12,606 bases of DNA from Burkholderiaceae bacterium (GCA_017997515.1 JAGOEY010000004.1:1-12606); one strand, 5' to 3'; shown: positions 1 to 6,565, numbered from the stretch's first letter. Notes: generated from the letters alone by a model not told the origin. Numbers and translations: made by a program.

Positions 1-275
1 AACGGGCTGACACCCCCGTGGCTGTCCACCCGCATCACCGGCACCTCATTGCCCACCGCCGGAATGCTGCGCGGCAACAGGTAGCGCTGCGACCGCGCCG
101 CCCCCACCTTGCGCACCGTGCCCGCCTGCAGCAACGGCGCCAGCGCCCGCGACACCGTAGGCTGGCTCACCCCCAGCCGCCCCTGCAGCTCCGCACTGGT
201 GGCCACACCACCCTGGGCGCGCAGGGCGGAGAGGATGGCGGTGGGCAGTGGGGTGGTGGGCATAGCTGAATTCAT
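1..275 (-). CDS. HipA-family kinase-like protein, YjjJ type, N-terminal part (cut by window edge)
   Basis: Only the first 91 codons are visible; the frame is open to the window edge. The residues form a winged helix-turn-helix (about 12-54) with recognition-helix sequence GVSQPTVSRAL at 35-45. A GAARSQRY segment (58-65) and the stretch IPAVGNEVPVMRVDSHG follow. This order, an HTH then a G-x-A-R-x-x-R-Y link then a V-x-R-V-D strand, is what I recall from YjjJ-type HipA proteins. In those the DNA-binding domain is fused to the HipA-like Ser/Thr kinase instead of being a separate HipB antitoxin. The kinase part is off the window, so the assignment rests on the N-terminus alone. ATG 275 is used; an in-frame ATG at 263 (MPTTPLP) is an alternative, and neither has a clear Shine-Dalgarno sequence. 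An unrelated MarR-like or IclR-like HTH protein is the main alternative. Confidence 0.6.
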   Translation of the reverse strand, partial: MNSAMPTTPLPTAILSALRAQGGVATSAELQGRLGVSQPTVSRALAPLLQAGTVRKVGAARSQRYLLPRSIPAVGNEVPVMRVDSHGGVSP

Positions 276-358
276 GGGTGAATAGATATTATCCAGCTCT
301 AGCGCACGCTACACGTTCACTATGGCATTTTCATGAATAGATAGTCAAGAAACTATCC
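270..358. promoter_or_regulatory. Repeated TGAATAGATA/TATCC motifs and inverted repeats upstream of the HipA-like gene (candidate operators)
   Basis: The 10-mer TGAATAGATA occurs twice, at 279-288 and 334-343, and each copy is followed by TATCC (290-294 and 354-358). ATTCA-TGGG-TGAAT (270-283) is an inverted repeat over the start codon. GATAGT-CAAGAA-ACTATC (340-357) is a perfect 6-bp inverted repeat overlapping the candidate -35 box. The gene encodes its own HTH domain, so autoregulation through these sites is a reasonable inference. Binding is not shown by the sequence. Confidence 0.35.
319..348 (-). promoter_or_regulatory. Candidate sigma-70 promoter of the HipA/YjjJ-like gene
   Basis: Read on the minus strand, TTGACT (348-343) and CATAGT (324-319) are separated by 18 bp. 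The -35 matches the consensus at 5 of 6 positions and the -10 at 4 of 6. It would give a leader of roughly 35-40 nt before ATG 275. A second -10-like hexamer, GATAAT (293-288), lies closer to the start but has no good -35. It would leave only a few nucleotides before ATG 275 and would suit the ATG at 263 better. Judged by eye only. Confidence 0.35.
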
Positions 359-367
359 TCGCCCCAA

Positions 368-382
368 CCCTCTCCCAGAGGG
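368..382. repeat. Short hairpin CCCTCT-CCC-AGAGGG in intergenic DNA
   Basis: This is a perfect 6-bp inverted repeat with a 3-nt loop, inside a purine/pyrimidine-skewed stretch (361-392). It lies between the divergent HipA-like promoter and the palindromic element at 428-522. It has no T-run, so I do not call it an intrinsic terminator. Similar CCCTCTCCC motifs are common in intergenic DNA of high-GC proteobacteria. The rest of 383-427 holds nothing I recognise. Confidence 0.4.
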
Positions 383-427
383 AGGGAGAAAGACACGCCG
401 CATGCAGAGGGCGCATCCCATTCCAGA

Positions 428-522
428 GATACCGCGGAACTGGCTCTGCCAGGCCGCTGGTATCGCCCCCTGCAAGGGGGTTGGCGCAGCGGAACGCAGT
501 CCGCGAAGCCTGGGGGTGAGCC
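428..522. repeat. Palindromic intergenic repeat element (Comamonadaceae-type dispersed repeat)
   Basis: The element contains three successive stem-loops. The first pairs GATACC (428-433), GCGG (434-437) and CTGGC (440-444) with GCCAG (448-452), CCGC (454-457) and GGTATC (459-464), about 15 bp with a TCT loop. The second is CCCCCT-GCA-AGGGGG (466-480). The third is GCGGA-N6-TCCGC (489-504). A longer pairing, GGCTC..CCAGGC (442-454) with GCCTGG..GAGCC (508-522), spans the second and third stems. The element ends on the last base of the DUF1631 stop codon (524-522), so it is the immediate 3' flank of the sec operon. It resembles short repeats I recall from Comamonadaceae intergenic regions. It could also end or stabilise the operon transcript, although no T-run follows. 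Confidence 0.6.
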
Positions 523-2891
523 TAATTCAACAAACGCTCGGGGTTGGCGTCGAGCTTGACCAGGGCTTCGCGGGTGGCGCGCTGGGTCAGGGCTTCTTCT
601 TCGTGCGGCTTCATCAGGCCGGCCTGCAGGTACACCGCCAGCCTGCGCGCCTGGATGAGGAAACTGCTGCCGTCCAAAGCGGCAAACAGGAACAGCTGTT
701 TGCGGTTGCTGCGCCAGGCAAATTGCACCTGTTTGATGGTGCCGTTGTGGTCGAGGGTGAACCAGTCACCGGTCTGCATTTCATGCGCCCAGGCCAGCAT
801 GTCGGCGGACGGCTGGGCGTCGCCATCGGTGACCACGGTGATCGAAGAGGCGTCCATGCCCAGCATCATCTCGATGCTGCCCGGGTCCAGCGGCAAGTCG
901 CCCATGGACTCGTCCAGCACAAACTCTTCCAGGCTGGCCAGGCGCTGGGCCATGGCATCCACCTGCGCCTGCGGGATGGCCTCGGTCTTGGACAGGAAGG
1001 CGTCGGCCAGGGTGTCGCTGATGACCTTGATGTGCACGTCCTGCACGGGCCCGGCCACCCCCAGCAGCGTCAGCCCCTGGCGCAGGCGCTGCAGCAGCAC
1101 GGGCAGGTTCTGGATCACCTTGGTGCGGTCGGCCCGGTTGGGCTTGGCGCTGGCGGACCAAACCAGGTCGGACGCGGTTTTCTTCAGCGCCAGTGTCAGG
1201 GGGTCCTGGGGGCCATCCCGCAGATCGGCCACCGCCAGCACTTCCGCCCACACCTTGAAGAGGAAGGTGCGGATTTCTTCCCGCATCGGCATGTCGGTCA
1301 GCAGGGTGCGCAACTCGATCGTGTACTGGATCGCCAGGGTTTCCTTCTGCTCGATCTGCTGCGCCACACTGACGGCGCGCGATGTGGATTTCTTCGCGGT
1401 GAGGAATGTGGCGAGAAACTTCTCGAACTCGGCCAGCACCAGCTGGAACACACGGCGACCGGTCTCGGGGTACTGCTCGATCACCTGCACCACACGCCGG
1501 ATCTCGGCCTCCATGGCAGAGCCGGAGATGGCGCTGGAGTCGAACCCGAGCACACACGAGCCCATGCGGTCGATCAGCATACGGGCGGGGTGGTTCAGGG
1601 TGCTCAGGAATTCGGGCTCTGCCAAGGCCACGCGCAGCACAGGCACCTGCAGGCGCGAAAACCACACCCGCACGTTGGGCGGAATCCGCTCTTCGGTCAG
1701 GATGCTCTGGAACATCAGGCCCACCACTTCAATGGTGGCTTTTTCACCGTCGGTGGACGCTTTCTGTTTGAGTTCTGTGGAGCGGTTGCGCACTTCCTGC
1801 GACACCAGCACCAGCCCCGCCGGGCTGTAATCCTCCATCAGCGTGACGCCAAACTGGCCTGCCCCGCTGCCCATCGGCGCCACTGCGACGCGGGGTGCCA
1901 CGGCCTGCAGCAGCGCCGGAGACACCGGCTGCGCCTCGGTGTGGGCAAACTCGGACACCTGCGACACCAGCAAACGTTTGAGCTGGCCCATGATGCCCTG
2001 GGCCCGCGCCCGGGCACGCCCGAGGGGTGTGGCCGCGAAACCGCCGCCATTGCCGGGTGTATTGGCATAGGACCCCTGGTCGTACGGCTGCGCCGGGCTG
2101 GATGCGCCATGGGCACTGGGCGACCCGTGTCGGCTCGGATACCCCTGGCTGCCAGACCCGCCGAACGACACCGGGCCACTGCGCGTGCTACGGCCGTCGT
2201 GTGCGCTGGCAGAAGGGGGGGCAGCACCTGTGGGGGACTCTGCCGCACGTTTGACACGCGCCCGGAGGTCGATATGGGGCACCACCCCTTGTGCCACCAG
2301 AAATGTATTGGCTTTGCCGTACGCGCCCAGCAGCTGTTCGGACAGGGTGTTCTGCAGGGTGTCCGCCACCTGGAGCAGGCCCACACGGTCGAGTCCGGCA
2401 AACACCCACTGGTCGACCAGCATCTGGACCAGCACCTCAGGCCGCAGCATGTCGCTAGAGGGCAGTTCGCGCCCGCCTTCCAGCTGCTGCACCCGCAGGC
2501 GCAAATCGTCAAACCCGGCACTGACGCGCTCGATCACGGGCAGCGCCATACGGGATGCAATGATCTTGTTCTCGACCACCTCGTCACCCAGCAGTTCCAG
2601 GCTGAGTGTGGCCGGGCGCACTTTGACAGCGCTGCTGGCGGACTGCCGGGCGGCATCCACCCAAGCCTGAGACGTACCAGCGACCCATGCAGAGTGGCGT
2701 TTCTGGAACATCGTCCACAGATCACGCCGGGCCTGCATTTCACGGGCGGTGGCGGTCTGGTTCATGAGGGCCGTGAACGCCTCCTGGACGGCAGTGGACA
2801 CAGCGCCCAGGCCTTGCACAGCATCCCCCGCAAGGCGCTCACGGACCTGTTGGGCCAGTTGCACCGGATGGGGGGGCTGCGTGGATGCCAT
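522..2891 (-). CDS. DUF1631 family protein (function unknown), last gene of the yajC-secDF cluster
   Basis: The product has 789 residues, within the usual DUF1631 size range. The family hallmark is at about 386-450: IEVVGLMFQSIL, then IPPNVRVWFSRLQVPVLRVAL, then HPARMLIDRM. An N-terminal helical region (1-210) is joined by a Gly/Ser/Ala/Pro-rich, probably disordered linker (about 215-290) to the core. The C-terminal segment (about 705-760, GDWFTLDHNG...QVQFAWRSNRKQLFLF) has alternating beta-strand character typical of the family. No signal peptide or membrane segment is seen, so it is probably cytoplasmic. The biochemical role is unknown; database names such as thymidine phosphorylase for this family have no support in the sequence. 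ATG 2891 has AAGG only 1 nt upstream, a poor ribosome-binding site. The start lies 18 nt (six codons) after the secF stop and in the same frame, which suggests reinitiation or translational coupling. Confidence 0.88.
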   Translation of the reverse strand: MASTQPPHPVQLAQQVRERLAGDAVQGLGAVSTAVQEAFTALMNQTATAREMQARRDLWTMFQKRHSAWVAGTSQAWVDAARQSASSAVKVRPATLSLELLGDEVVENKIIASRMALPVIERVSAGFDDLRLRVQQLEGGRELPSSDMLRPEVLVQMLVDQWVFAGLDRVGLLQVADTLQNTLSEQLLGAYGKANTFLVAQGVVPHIDLRARVKRAAESPTGAAPPSASAHDGRSTRSGPVSFGGSGSQGYPSRHGSPSAHGASSPAQPYDQGSYANTPGNGGGFAATPLGRARARAQGIMGQLKRLLVSQVSEFAHTEAQPVSPALLQAVAPRVAVAPMGSGAGQFGVTLMEDYSPAGLVLVSQEVRNRSTELKQKASTDGEKATIEVVGLMFQSILTEERIPPNVRVWFSRLQVPVLRVALAEPEFLSTLNHPARMLIDRMGSCVLGFDSSAISGSAMEAEIRRVVQVIEQYPETGRRVFQLVLAEFEKFLATFLTAKKSTSRAVSVAQQIEQKETLAIQYTIELRTLLTDMPMREEIRTFLFKVWAEVLAVADLRDGPQDPLTLALKKTASDLVWSASAKPNRADRTKVIQNLPVLLQRLRQGLTLLGVAGPVQDVHIKVISDTLADAFLSKTEAIPQAQVDAMAQRLASLEEFVLDESMGDLPLDPGSIEMMLGMDASSITVVTDGDAQPSADMLAWAHEMQTGDWFTLDHNGTIKQVQFAWRSNRKQLFLFAALDGSSFLIQARRLAVYLQAGLMKPHEEEALTQRATREALVKLDANPERLLN

Positions 2892-2909
2892 ACCTTGGAC
2901 AGTGGCCCG

Positions 2910-3866
2910 TTAGACCGAAGCGCCAGCGTTGGGATCGGCCGGGTCACCTTCTTTTTTGGTGGCCGGTGTCTTGATCAGGTCTTCACGCTTGATGCCCAGC
3001 CACATCGCAATGGCGGCGGCCACAAACACGGAAGAGTAGATACCGAACAAGATACCGATGGTCAGCGCCATGGCAAAGTAATGCAGCGTCTGGCCTCCAA
3101 ACAGCAGCATGGACAGCACCATGATCTGGGTCGACCCGTGGGTGATGATGGTCCGGCTGATGGTCGATGTGATGGCGTTGTCGATCACCTGCACCGTGTT
3201 CATCTTGCGGTAACGGCGGAAGTTCTCACGAATCCGGTCAAAAATAACGACCGACTCGTTCACCGAATACCCCAGCACGGCCAGCACGGCGGCCAGCACC
3301 GCCAGCGAGAACTCCCACTGGAAGAACGCAAAAAAGCCCAGGATGATGACGATGTCGTGCAGGTTGGCCAAAATGGCCGCCACCGCATACTTCCACTCGA
3401 ACCGGATGGCGAGGTAGATCATGATGCCGATGACCACCATGGCCAGCGCTTTGATCCCGTCTGCGGCCAGCTCCTCCCCGACCTGCGGCCCCACAAACTC
3501 CGTGCGGCGCAGCTGCACTTCAGGGTCTGCGGCCTTGAGGGCCACCATCACCTTGTCACTCTGCTGGGCAGAACTCACACCCTTTTGGGCCGGCAAGCGG
3601 ATCATCACATCGCGCGAATTGCCGAAGTTCTGCACTTGCACGTCCTGAAACCCCATGTCCGTCACCTTGGTGCGGATTTTCTCCAGGTCTGCAGCCTGCG
3701 AATAACTCACCTGCATCACGGTGCCGCCCGTGAACTCGACCGACAGGTGCAAACCCCGCGAGAACAGGAAGAACACAGCCAAGGCAAACGTCACGAAGGA
3801 AATCGCGTTGAAGATCAACGCGTGCTTCATGAACGGAATGTCTTTGCGGATCTTGAAAAATTCCAT
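2910..3866 (-). CDS. secF: Protein translocase subunit SecF
   Basis: SecF is an inner-membrane RND-type subunit that works with SecD to pull translocating proteins through SecYEG using the proton-motive force. The product is 318 residues (E. coli about 323). TM1 is at about 14-36, followed by the FTGGT motif (45-49). The periplasmic P4 region runs to VGPQVGEEL (125-132). Five further membrane segments include the signature GYSVNESVVIFDRIREN (199-215), which carries the conserved Asp210 before RIREN. ATG 3866 is preferred over the in-frame upstream start at 3902: it is preceded by AAGGA with a 9-nt spacing, and MEFFKIRKDIPFM is the usual SecF N-terminus. It lies 89 nt after secD and 18 nt before the DUF1631 gene. 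Assignment is very secure. Confidence 0.97.
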   Translation of the reverse strand: MEFFKIRKDIPFMKHALIFNAISFVTFALAVFFLFSRGLHLSVEFTGGTVMQVSYSQAADLEKIRTKVTDMGFQDVQVQNFGNSRDVMIRLPAQKGVSSAQQSDKVMVALKAADPEVQLRRTEFVGPQVGEELAADGIKALAMVVIGIMIYLAIRFEWKYAVAAILANLHDIVIILGFFAFFQWEFSLAVLAAVLAVLGYSVNESVVIFDRIRENFRRYRKMNTVQVIDNAITSTISRTIITHGSTQIMVLSMLLFGGQTLHYFAMALTIGILFGIYSSVFVAAAIAMWLGIKREDLIKTPATKKEGDPADPNAGASV

Positions 3867-3885
3867 GCTTCTATTTCCTTCAGGC

Positions 3886-3928
3886 CTTGCTGCCCTGCCC
3901 ACCCACCGGGCGGCACATCAGCAGCAAG
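3886..3928 (-). promoter_or_regulatory. Intercistronic stem-loop between secD and secF
   Basis: In the 89-nt secD-secF spacer an 8-bp perfect inverted repeat, CTTGCTGC (3886-3893) and GCAGCAAG (3921-3928), encloses an inner GCCC-N7-GGGC stem (3897-3911). The structure ends about 20 nt before the secF start and leaves its AAGGA site unpaired. Such spacers can act as mRNA processing, stability or translation-tuning elements. It lacks a T-run, so it is unlikely to be a terminator. The role is inferred. Confidence 0.4.
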
Positions 3929-3955
3929 TCCATGCTGGGCACAAGTCTGCCCTGT

Positions 3956-5839
3956 TTAATCCGCTTTTGCCACTGTGCTGTCGGCATCAGGGCGCCATAC
4001 CGTCCCGATCGAGAGCGTTTTGAGCTTTTTCTTCCGTCCGTACCAGAGGTTCACCATGCCGCGCGAGAAGAACACGGCGGAGAACATCGACGTCAGGATA
4101 CCGATGGTGTGCACCACGGCAAAACCACGCACCGGGCCGGAGCCAAATGCCAGCAGGGCCACACCTGCAATCAAGGTCGTGATGTTGGAGTCCAGGATGG
4201 TGGCCCAGGCACGTTCATAACCCGTGTGAATGGCAGCCTGGGGTGAAGCACCCCCGCGCAGTTCTTCGCGGATCCGTTCATTCACCAGCACATTGGAGTC
4301 AATGGCCATACCCAGCGCCAATGCCATGGCGGCGATACCCGGCAAAGTCAGTGTGGCCTGCAGCATGGACAGGATCGCCACCAGCATCAGCAGGTTGACG
4401 GCCAGCGCAATACTCGAAAACACGCCAAACATGCCGTAGTAGAGGCACATGAAGATCACGATCACCACAAAGCCCCACATCACGCTGTGGAAGCCCTTGG
4501 TGATGTTCTCCGCACCCAGCGTAGGGCCGATGGTGCTTTCTTCGATGATTTCCATCGGGGCGGCCAGCGAACCGGCGCGCAGCAGCAGCGATGTGTCGTT
4601 GGCCTCGGCAGTTGTCATCGCACCTGAAATCTGCACCCGGCCACCACCAATTTCAGCGCGGATCACCGGTGCCGTCACCACTTCACCCTTGCCCTTTTCG
4701 AACAGGATAATGGCCATACGTTTGTTGACGTTTTCACGTGTCACGTCACGGAAAATGCGCGCACCCTTGGCGTCCAGCGTCAGGTTGACGGTGGGCTCCT
4801 GCGTCTGGCTGTCAAAACCAGGCTGGGCATCGGTCAGGTTTTCACCCGTCAGCACCACCTGTTTTTTGACGATCACGGACTGGCCTGTGCGGTCCGGGAA
4901 GCGTTCAGACCCAAACGGCACCGGGCCGCGGCCAGCCTCGGCAGCACGGGCTTCCGAACTTTCGTCCACCAGCCGCACTTCGAGTGTGGCGGTGCGGCCC
5001 AGGATGTCCTTGGCCTTGGCCGTGTCCTGCACACCAGGCAGCTGCACCACGATGCGGTCAATCCCCTGCTGCTGGATGACGGGCTCCGACACACCCAGCT
5101 CGTTGATCCGGTTGTGCAGTGTGGTGATGTTCTGCTTCAGCGCCTGGTCTTGCACACGGCGCGCGGCTTCGGGCTTGATCGTGGCGGTGAGTCGCAATTC
5201 AGAGCCATCGGGTGCCGTGGTGACGGCCAGGTCCGGGAACTGGTCGGTCAGCACATTCTGGATGGCGCGCGCAGTCTGTTCATCGCTGGCCTTGACCTGG
5301 ATGGTCTGGCCGTCGCGGCTGATGCCGGCATGGCGAACGTTTTTGTCACGCAGGGCCAAACGCAGGTCACCGCTGAGCGACTCGGCGCGTTTGGTCAGGG
5401 CTCCGGCCATGTCCACTTGCAGCATGAAGTGAACACCACCGCGCAAGTCCAGCCCGAGGTACATGGGCTGCGCGCCCAGATTGCCCAGCCAGGTGGGTGA
5501 ACGCGACAACAGGTTGAGTGCAACGATGTAGTAGGGGTCGGCGGCATCAGGCACCAGCGCGCGCTGGATGGCATCCCGCGCCTTGAGCTGGTTGTCGGTC
5601 GAGTCCAGCCGCACCTTGATGGAGCCGCCCTCGAAACTGATGGCATCTGGCGTCACACCTGCGGCTTTGAGGGCCTCTTCCACCCGCTGCTGCACGGCAG
5701 CGTCCAGCTTGACAGTGGCTTTGGCGGACGACACCTGCACAGCAGGCGCTTCACCAAAGAAGTTGGGCAGGGTGAAGACCATTGCCACCAACAGCACGAT
5801 CAGCATGATCGCGTACTTCCAGACCGGGTAACGGTTCAT
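3956..5839 (-). CDS. secD: Protein translocase subunit SecD
   Basis: SecD is the larger accessory subunit of the SecDF complex in the inner membrane. The product is 627 residues (E. coli 615). TM1 spans about 8-28. The periplasmic P1 domain begins at about 30 and includes LGLDLRGGVHFML (128-140) and RTATLEVRLV (282-291). Five C-terminal membrane segments (about 450-600) include GMAIDSNVLVNERIREELRG (510-529). Asp514 there corresponds to the conserved proton-path Asp of E. coli SecD (Asp519), and YERAWATILDSNITT follows (541-555). ATG 5839 is chosen because MNRYPVWKYAIML is the typical SecD N-terminus; an in-frame upstream ATG at 5893 adds an uncharacteristic 18 residues. The ribosome site is modest (GGAAG/GTGAG upstream). 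Last in-frame codons are AKAD then TAA. The gene follows yajC by 165 nt and precedes secF by 89 nt. Confidence 0.97.
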   Translation of the reverse strand: MNRYPVWKYAIMLIVLLVAMVFTLPNFFGEAPAVQVSSAKATVKLDAAVQQRVEEALKAAGVTPDAISFEGGSIKVRLDSTDNQLKARDAIQRALVPDAADPYYIVALNLLSRSPTWLGNLGAQPMYLGLDLRGGVHFMLQVDMAGALTKRAESLSGDLRLALRDKNVRHAGISRDGQTIQVKASDEQTARAIQNVLTDQFPDLAVTTAPDGSELRLTATIKPEAARRVQDQALKQNITTLHNRINELGVSEPVIQQQGIDRIVVQLPGVQDTAKAKDILGRTATLEVRLVDESSEARAAEAGRGPVPFGSERFPDRTGQSVIVKKQVVLTGENLTDAQPGFDSQTQEPTVNLTLDAKGARIFRDVTRENVNKRMAIILFEKGKGEVVTAPVIRAEIGGGRVQISGAMTTAEANDTSLLLRAGSLAAPMEIIEESTIGPTLGAENITKGFHSVMWGFVVIVIFMCLYYGMFGVFSSIALAVNLLMLVAILSMLQATLTLPGIAAMALALGMAIDSNVLVNERIREELRGGASPQAAIHTGYERAWATILDSNITTLIAGVALLAFGSGPVRGFAVVHTIGILTSMFSAVFFSRGMVNLWYGRKKKLKTLSIGTVWRPDADSTVAKAD

Positions 5840-5939
5840 GTTCTCACTTCCATTTCTGGACAACCGGCCAAGCCCACAGGCCCCGGCTGGCAAATGCCAC
5901 GTTCAGCGTTGGCCACCTCTGTCGCAGACCCCACCACCT

Positions 5940-5991
5940 TTCCCGCCTGCCTGGCACAGCGGGGAAGCAGCAGGACCGGCGTGGTGCGCCG
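5940..5991 (-). promoter_or_regulatory. Two stem-loops in the yajC-secD spacer
   Basis: The 165-nt spacer between yajC and secD contains CGGCG-TGGTG-CGCCG (5977-5991), a perfect 5-bp hairpin. It also contains TTCCCGC (5940-5946) pairing with GCGGGGAA (5959-5966) with one bulged G. Neither is followed by a T-run on the transcribed strand. They may tune operon mRNA stability or the yajC:secD ratio, but 5-7-bp stems also arise by chance in GC-rich DNA. Confidence 0.25.
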
Positions 5992-6004
5992 ATACGGGAC
6001 CGAA

Positions 6005-6337
6005 TTACTTGATCGTGCCCTTGGGCAGAACCTGCACCACAGCGCTGCGTTGCAGTTGCACTTCCACGCCGGACGCAACTTCCATCGTCAGGTAACCGTC
6101 ACTCAGCTTGGTGATCTTGCCCAGCAGGCCACCGGCCGTGGCGACTTCGTCACCCTTGGCAATGGCGTCGATCATGGCGCGGTGCTCTTTCTGGCGCTTC
6201 ATCTGGGGGCGGATCATCACGAAATACAGCACCACAAACATCAGCACCAAGGGCAGCATGCTGGTGAGGGAAGACATCATGTCGCCGCCGCCGGCAGCGG
6301 CTGGTGCGGTTTGGGCAATCGCAGAAGAAATAAACAC
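6005..6337 (-). CDS. yajC: Preprotein translocase accessory subunit YajC
   Basis: YajC is a small single-span inner-membrane protein that associates with SecDF and SecYEG. Starting at GTG 6337 the product is 110 residues, the same as E. coli YajC. It shows an N-terminal FISSAIAQTAPAAAGGG stretch, one membrane segment (about 22-41, ending in VVLYFVMIRP) and the family motif YFVMIRPQMKRQKEH. A soluble domain with GDEVATAGGLLGKI follows. The GTG is preferred because GGAG sits 6 nt upstream and the resulting N-terminus matches the family. An in-frame ATG at 6412 would add 25 Cys-rich, unrelated residues and overlaps the promoter region. It is the first gene of the yajC-secD-secF-DUF1631 cluster; no tgt or queA precedes it here. 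Confidence 0.95.
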   Translation of the reverse strand: MFISSAIAQTAPAAAGGGDMMSSLTSMLPLVLMFVVLYFVMIRPQMKRQKEHRAMIDAIAKGDEVATAGGLLGKITKLSDGYLTMEVASGVEVQLQRSAVVQVLPKGTIK

Positions 6338-6343
6338 GGTGGA

Positions 6344-6347
6344 CTCC
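6344..6347 (-). promoter_or_regulatory. Shine-Dalgarno site fixing the GTG start of yajC
   Basis: Read on the minus strand, GGAG lies 6 nt before GTG 6337. It sits inside a small palindrome, GTGGA-C-TCCAC (read on the plus strand, 6339-6349). This supports the GTG over the ATG at 6412. Confidence 0.6.
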
Positions 6348-6418
6348 ACAACAAAACAGTAGGACACACAAAAGCTGCTGCGCGGGCACCATGGCGCCTG
6401 TGCAGCAGGCAACCCGGC

Positions 6419-6447
6419 ATTGTATGCGGCAGAGCCTGGGGCATTGA
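6419..6447 (-). promoter_or_regulatory. Candidate yajC operon promoter (-10 TACAAT, weak -35)
   Basis: TACAAT (6424-6419, minus strand) matches the -10 consensus at 5 of 6 positions and would give a leader of about 75 nt before GTG 6337. The hexamer 17 bp upstream (TCAATG, 6447-6442) is a poor -35. Promoter activity is inferred from position and the -10 alone. Confidence 0.35.
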
Positions 6448-6453
6448 GGCTCT
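6431..6453. repeat. Inverted repeat AGAGCCT-N9-AGGCTCT upstream of yajC
   Basis: A perfect 7-bp inverted repeat lies 7 bp upstream of the candidate yajC -10 box and covers its -35 region. It could be an operator, or a relic of the neighbouring repeat element. No regulator is suggested by the window. Confidence 0.4.
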
Positions 6454-6493
6454 AAACCCAGCACTTCGCGGGGTGTTTTCACTGCAGACACAC

Positions 6494-6565
6494 CATCAAA
6501 TGCTACAAAACAAGTAGCTACTGGCGCACGTCAGTCGGGCGCTAGAGGCTATTTTTGCTTGAAAT
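6494..6565. repeat. Second palindromic dispersed repeat between iorAB-type gene and yajC
   Basis: The stretch is AT-richer than its surroundings. It contains TAGCTACTGGCGC (6515-6527) pairing imperfectly (10 of 13) with GCGCTAGAGGCTA (6539-6551) across an 11-nt loop, and an alternative hairpin GCTAC-N7-GTAGC (6502-6518). The CTCTAGCGC and GTAGC words are typical of a short interspersed repeat I recall from Comamonadaceae genomes; this is memory, not a search. On the plus strand the stem is followed by TTTTT (6552-6556), but no plus-strand gene precedes it. The rest of the 6338-6610 gap shows only a weak CACGC-N7-GCGTG hairpin (6575-6591) downstream of the oxidoreductase gene. Confidence 0.5.

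Noticed and set aside
18..269. Plus-strand 83-codon frame at the left edge
   Set aside because: It is antisense to the HTH-encoding frame, and its His/Arg-rich translation has no family features.
402..3959. A 1185-codon open frame on the plus strand across DUF1631 and secF
   Set aside because: It is codon-aligned antisense to two well-supported genes that share a frame. Antisense stops there would need sense codons TTA, CTA or TCA, which are rare in this GC-rich genome, so the openness is a codon-usage effect. The translation is His/Gln/Gly/Arg-rich with no recognisable domain.
6338..6412. Longer YajC start at ATG 6412
   Set aside because: It would add 25 Cys-rich residues foreign to YajC and begins close to the predicted -10 box. 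The GTG at 6337 has a well-spaced GGAG and gives the family length.
6539..6556. Plus-strand intrinsic terminator (stem followed by TTTTT)
   Set aside because: No plus-strand gene lies upstream, and the stem belongs to a palindromic repeat element.
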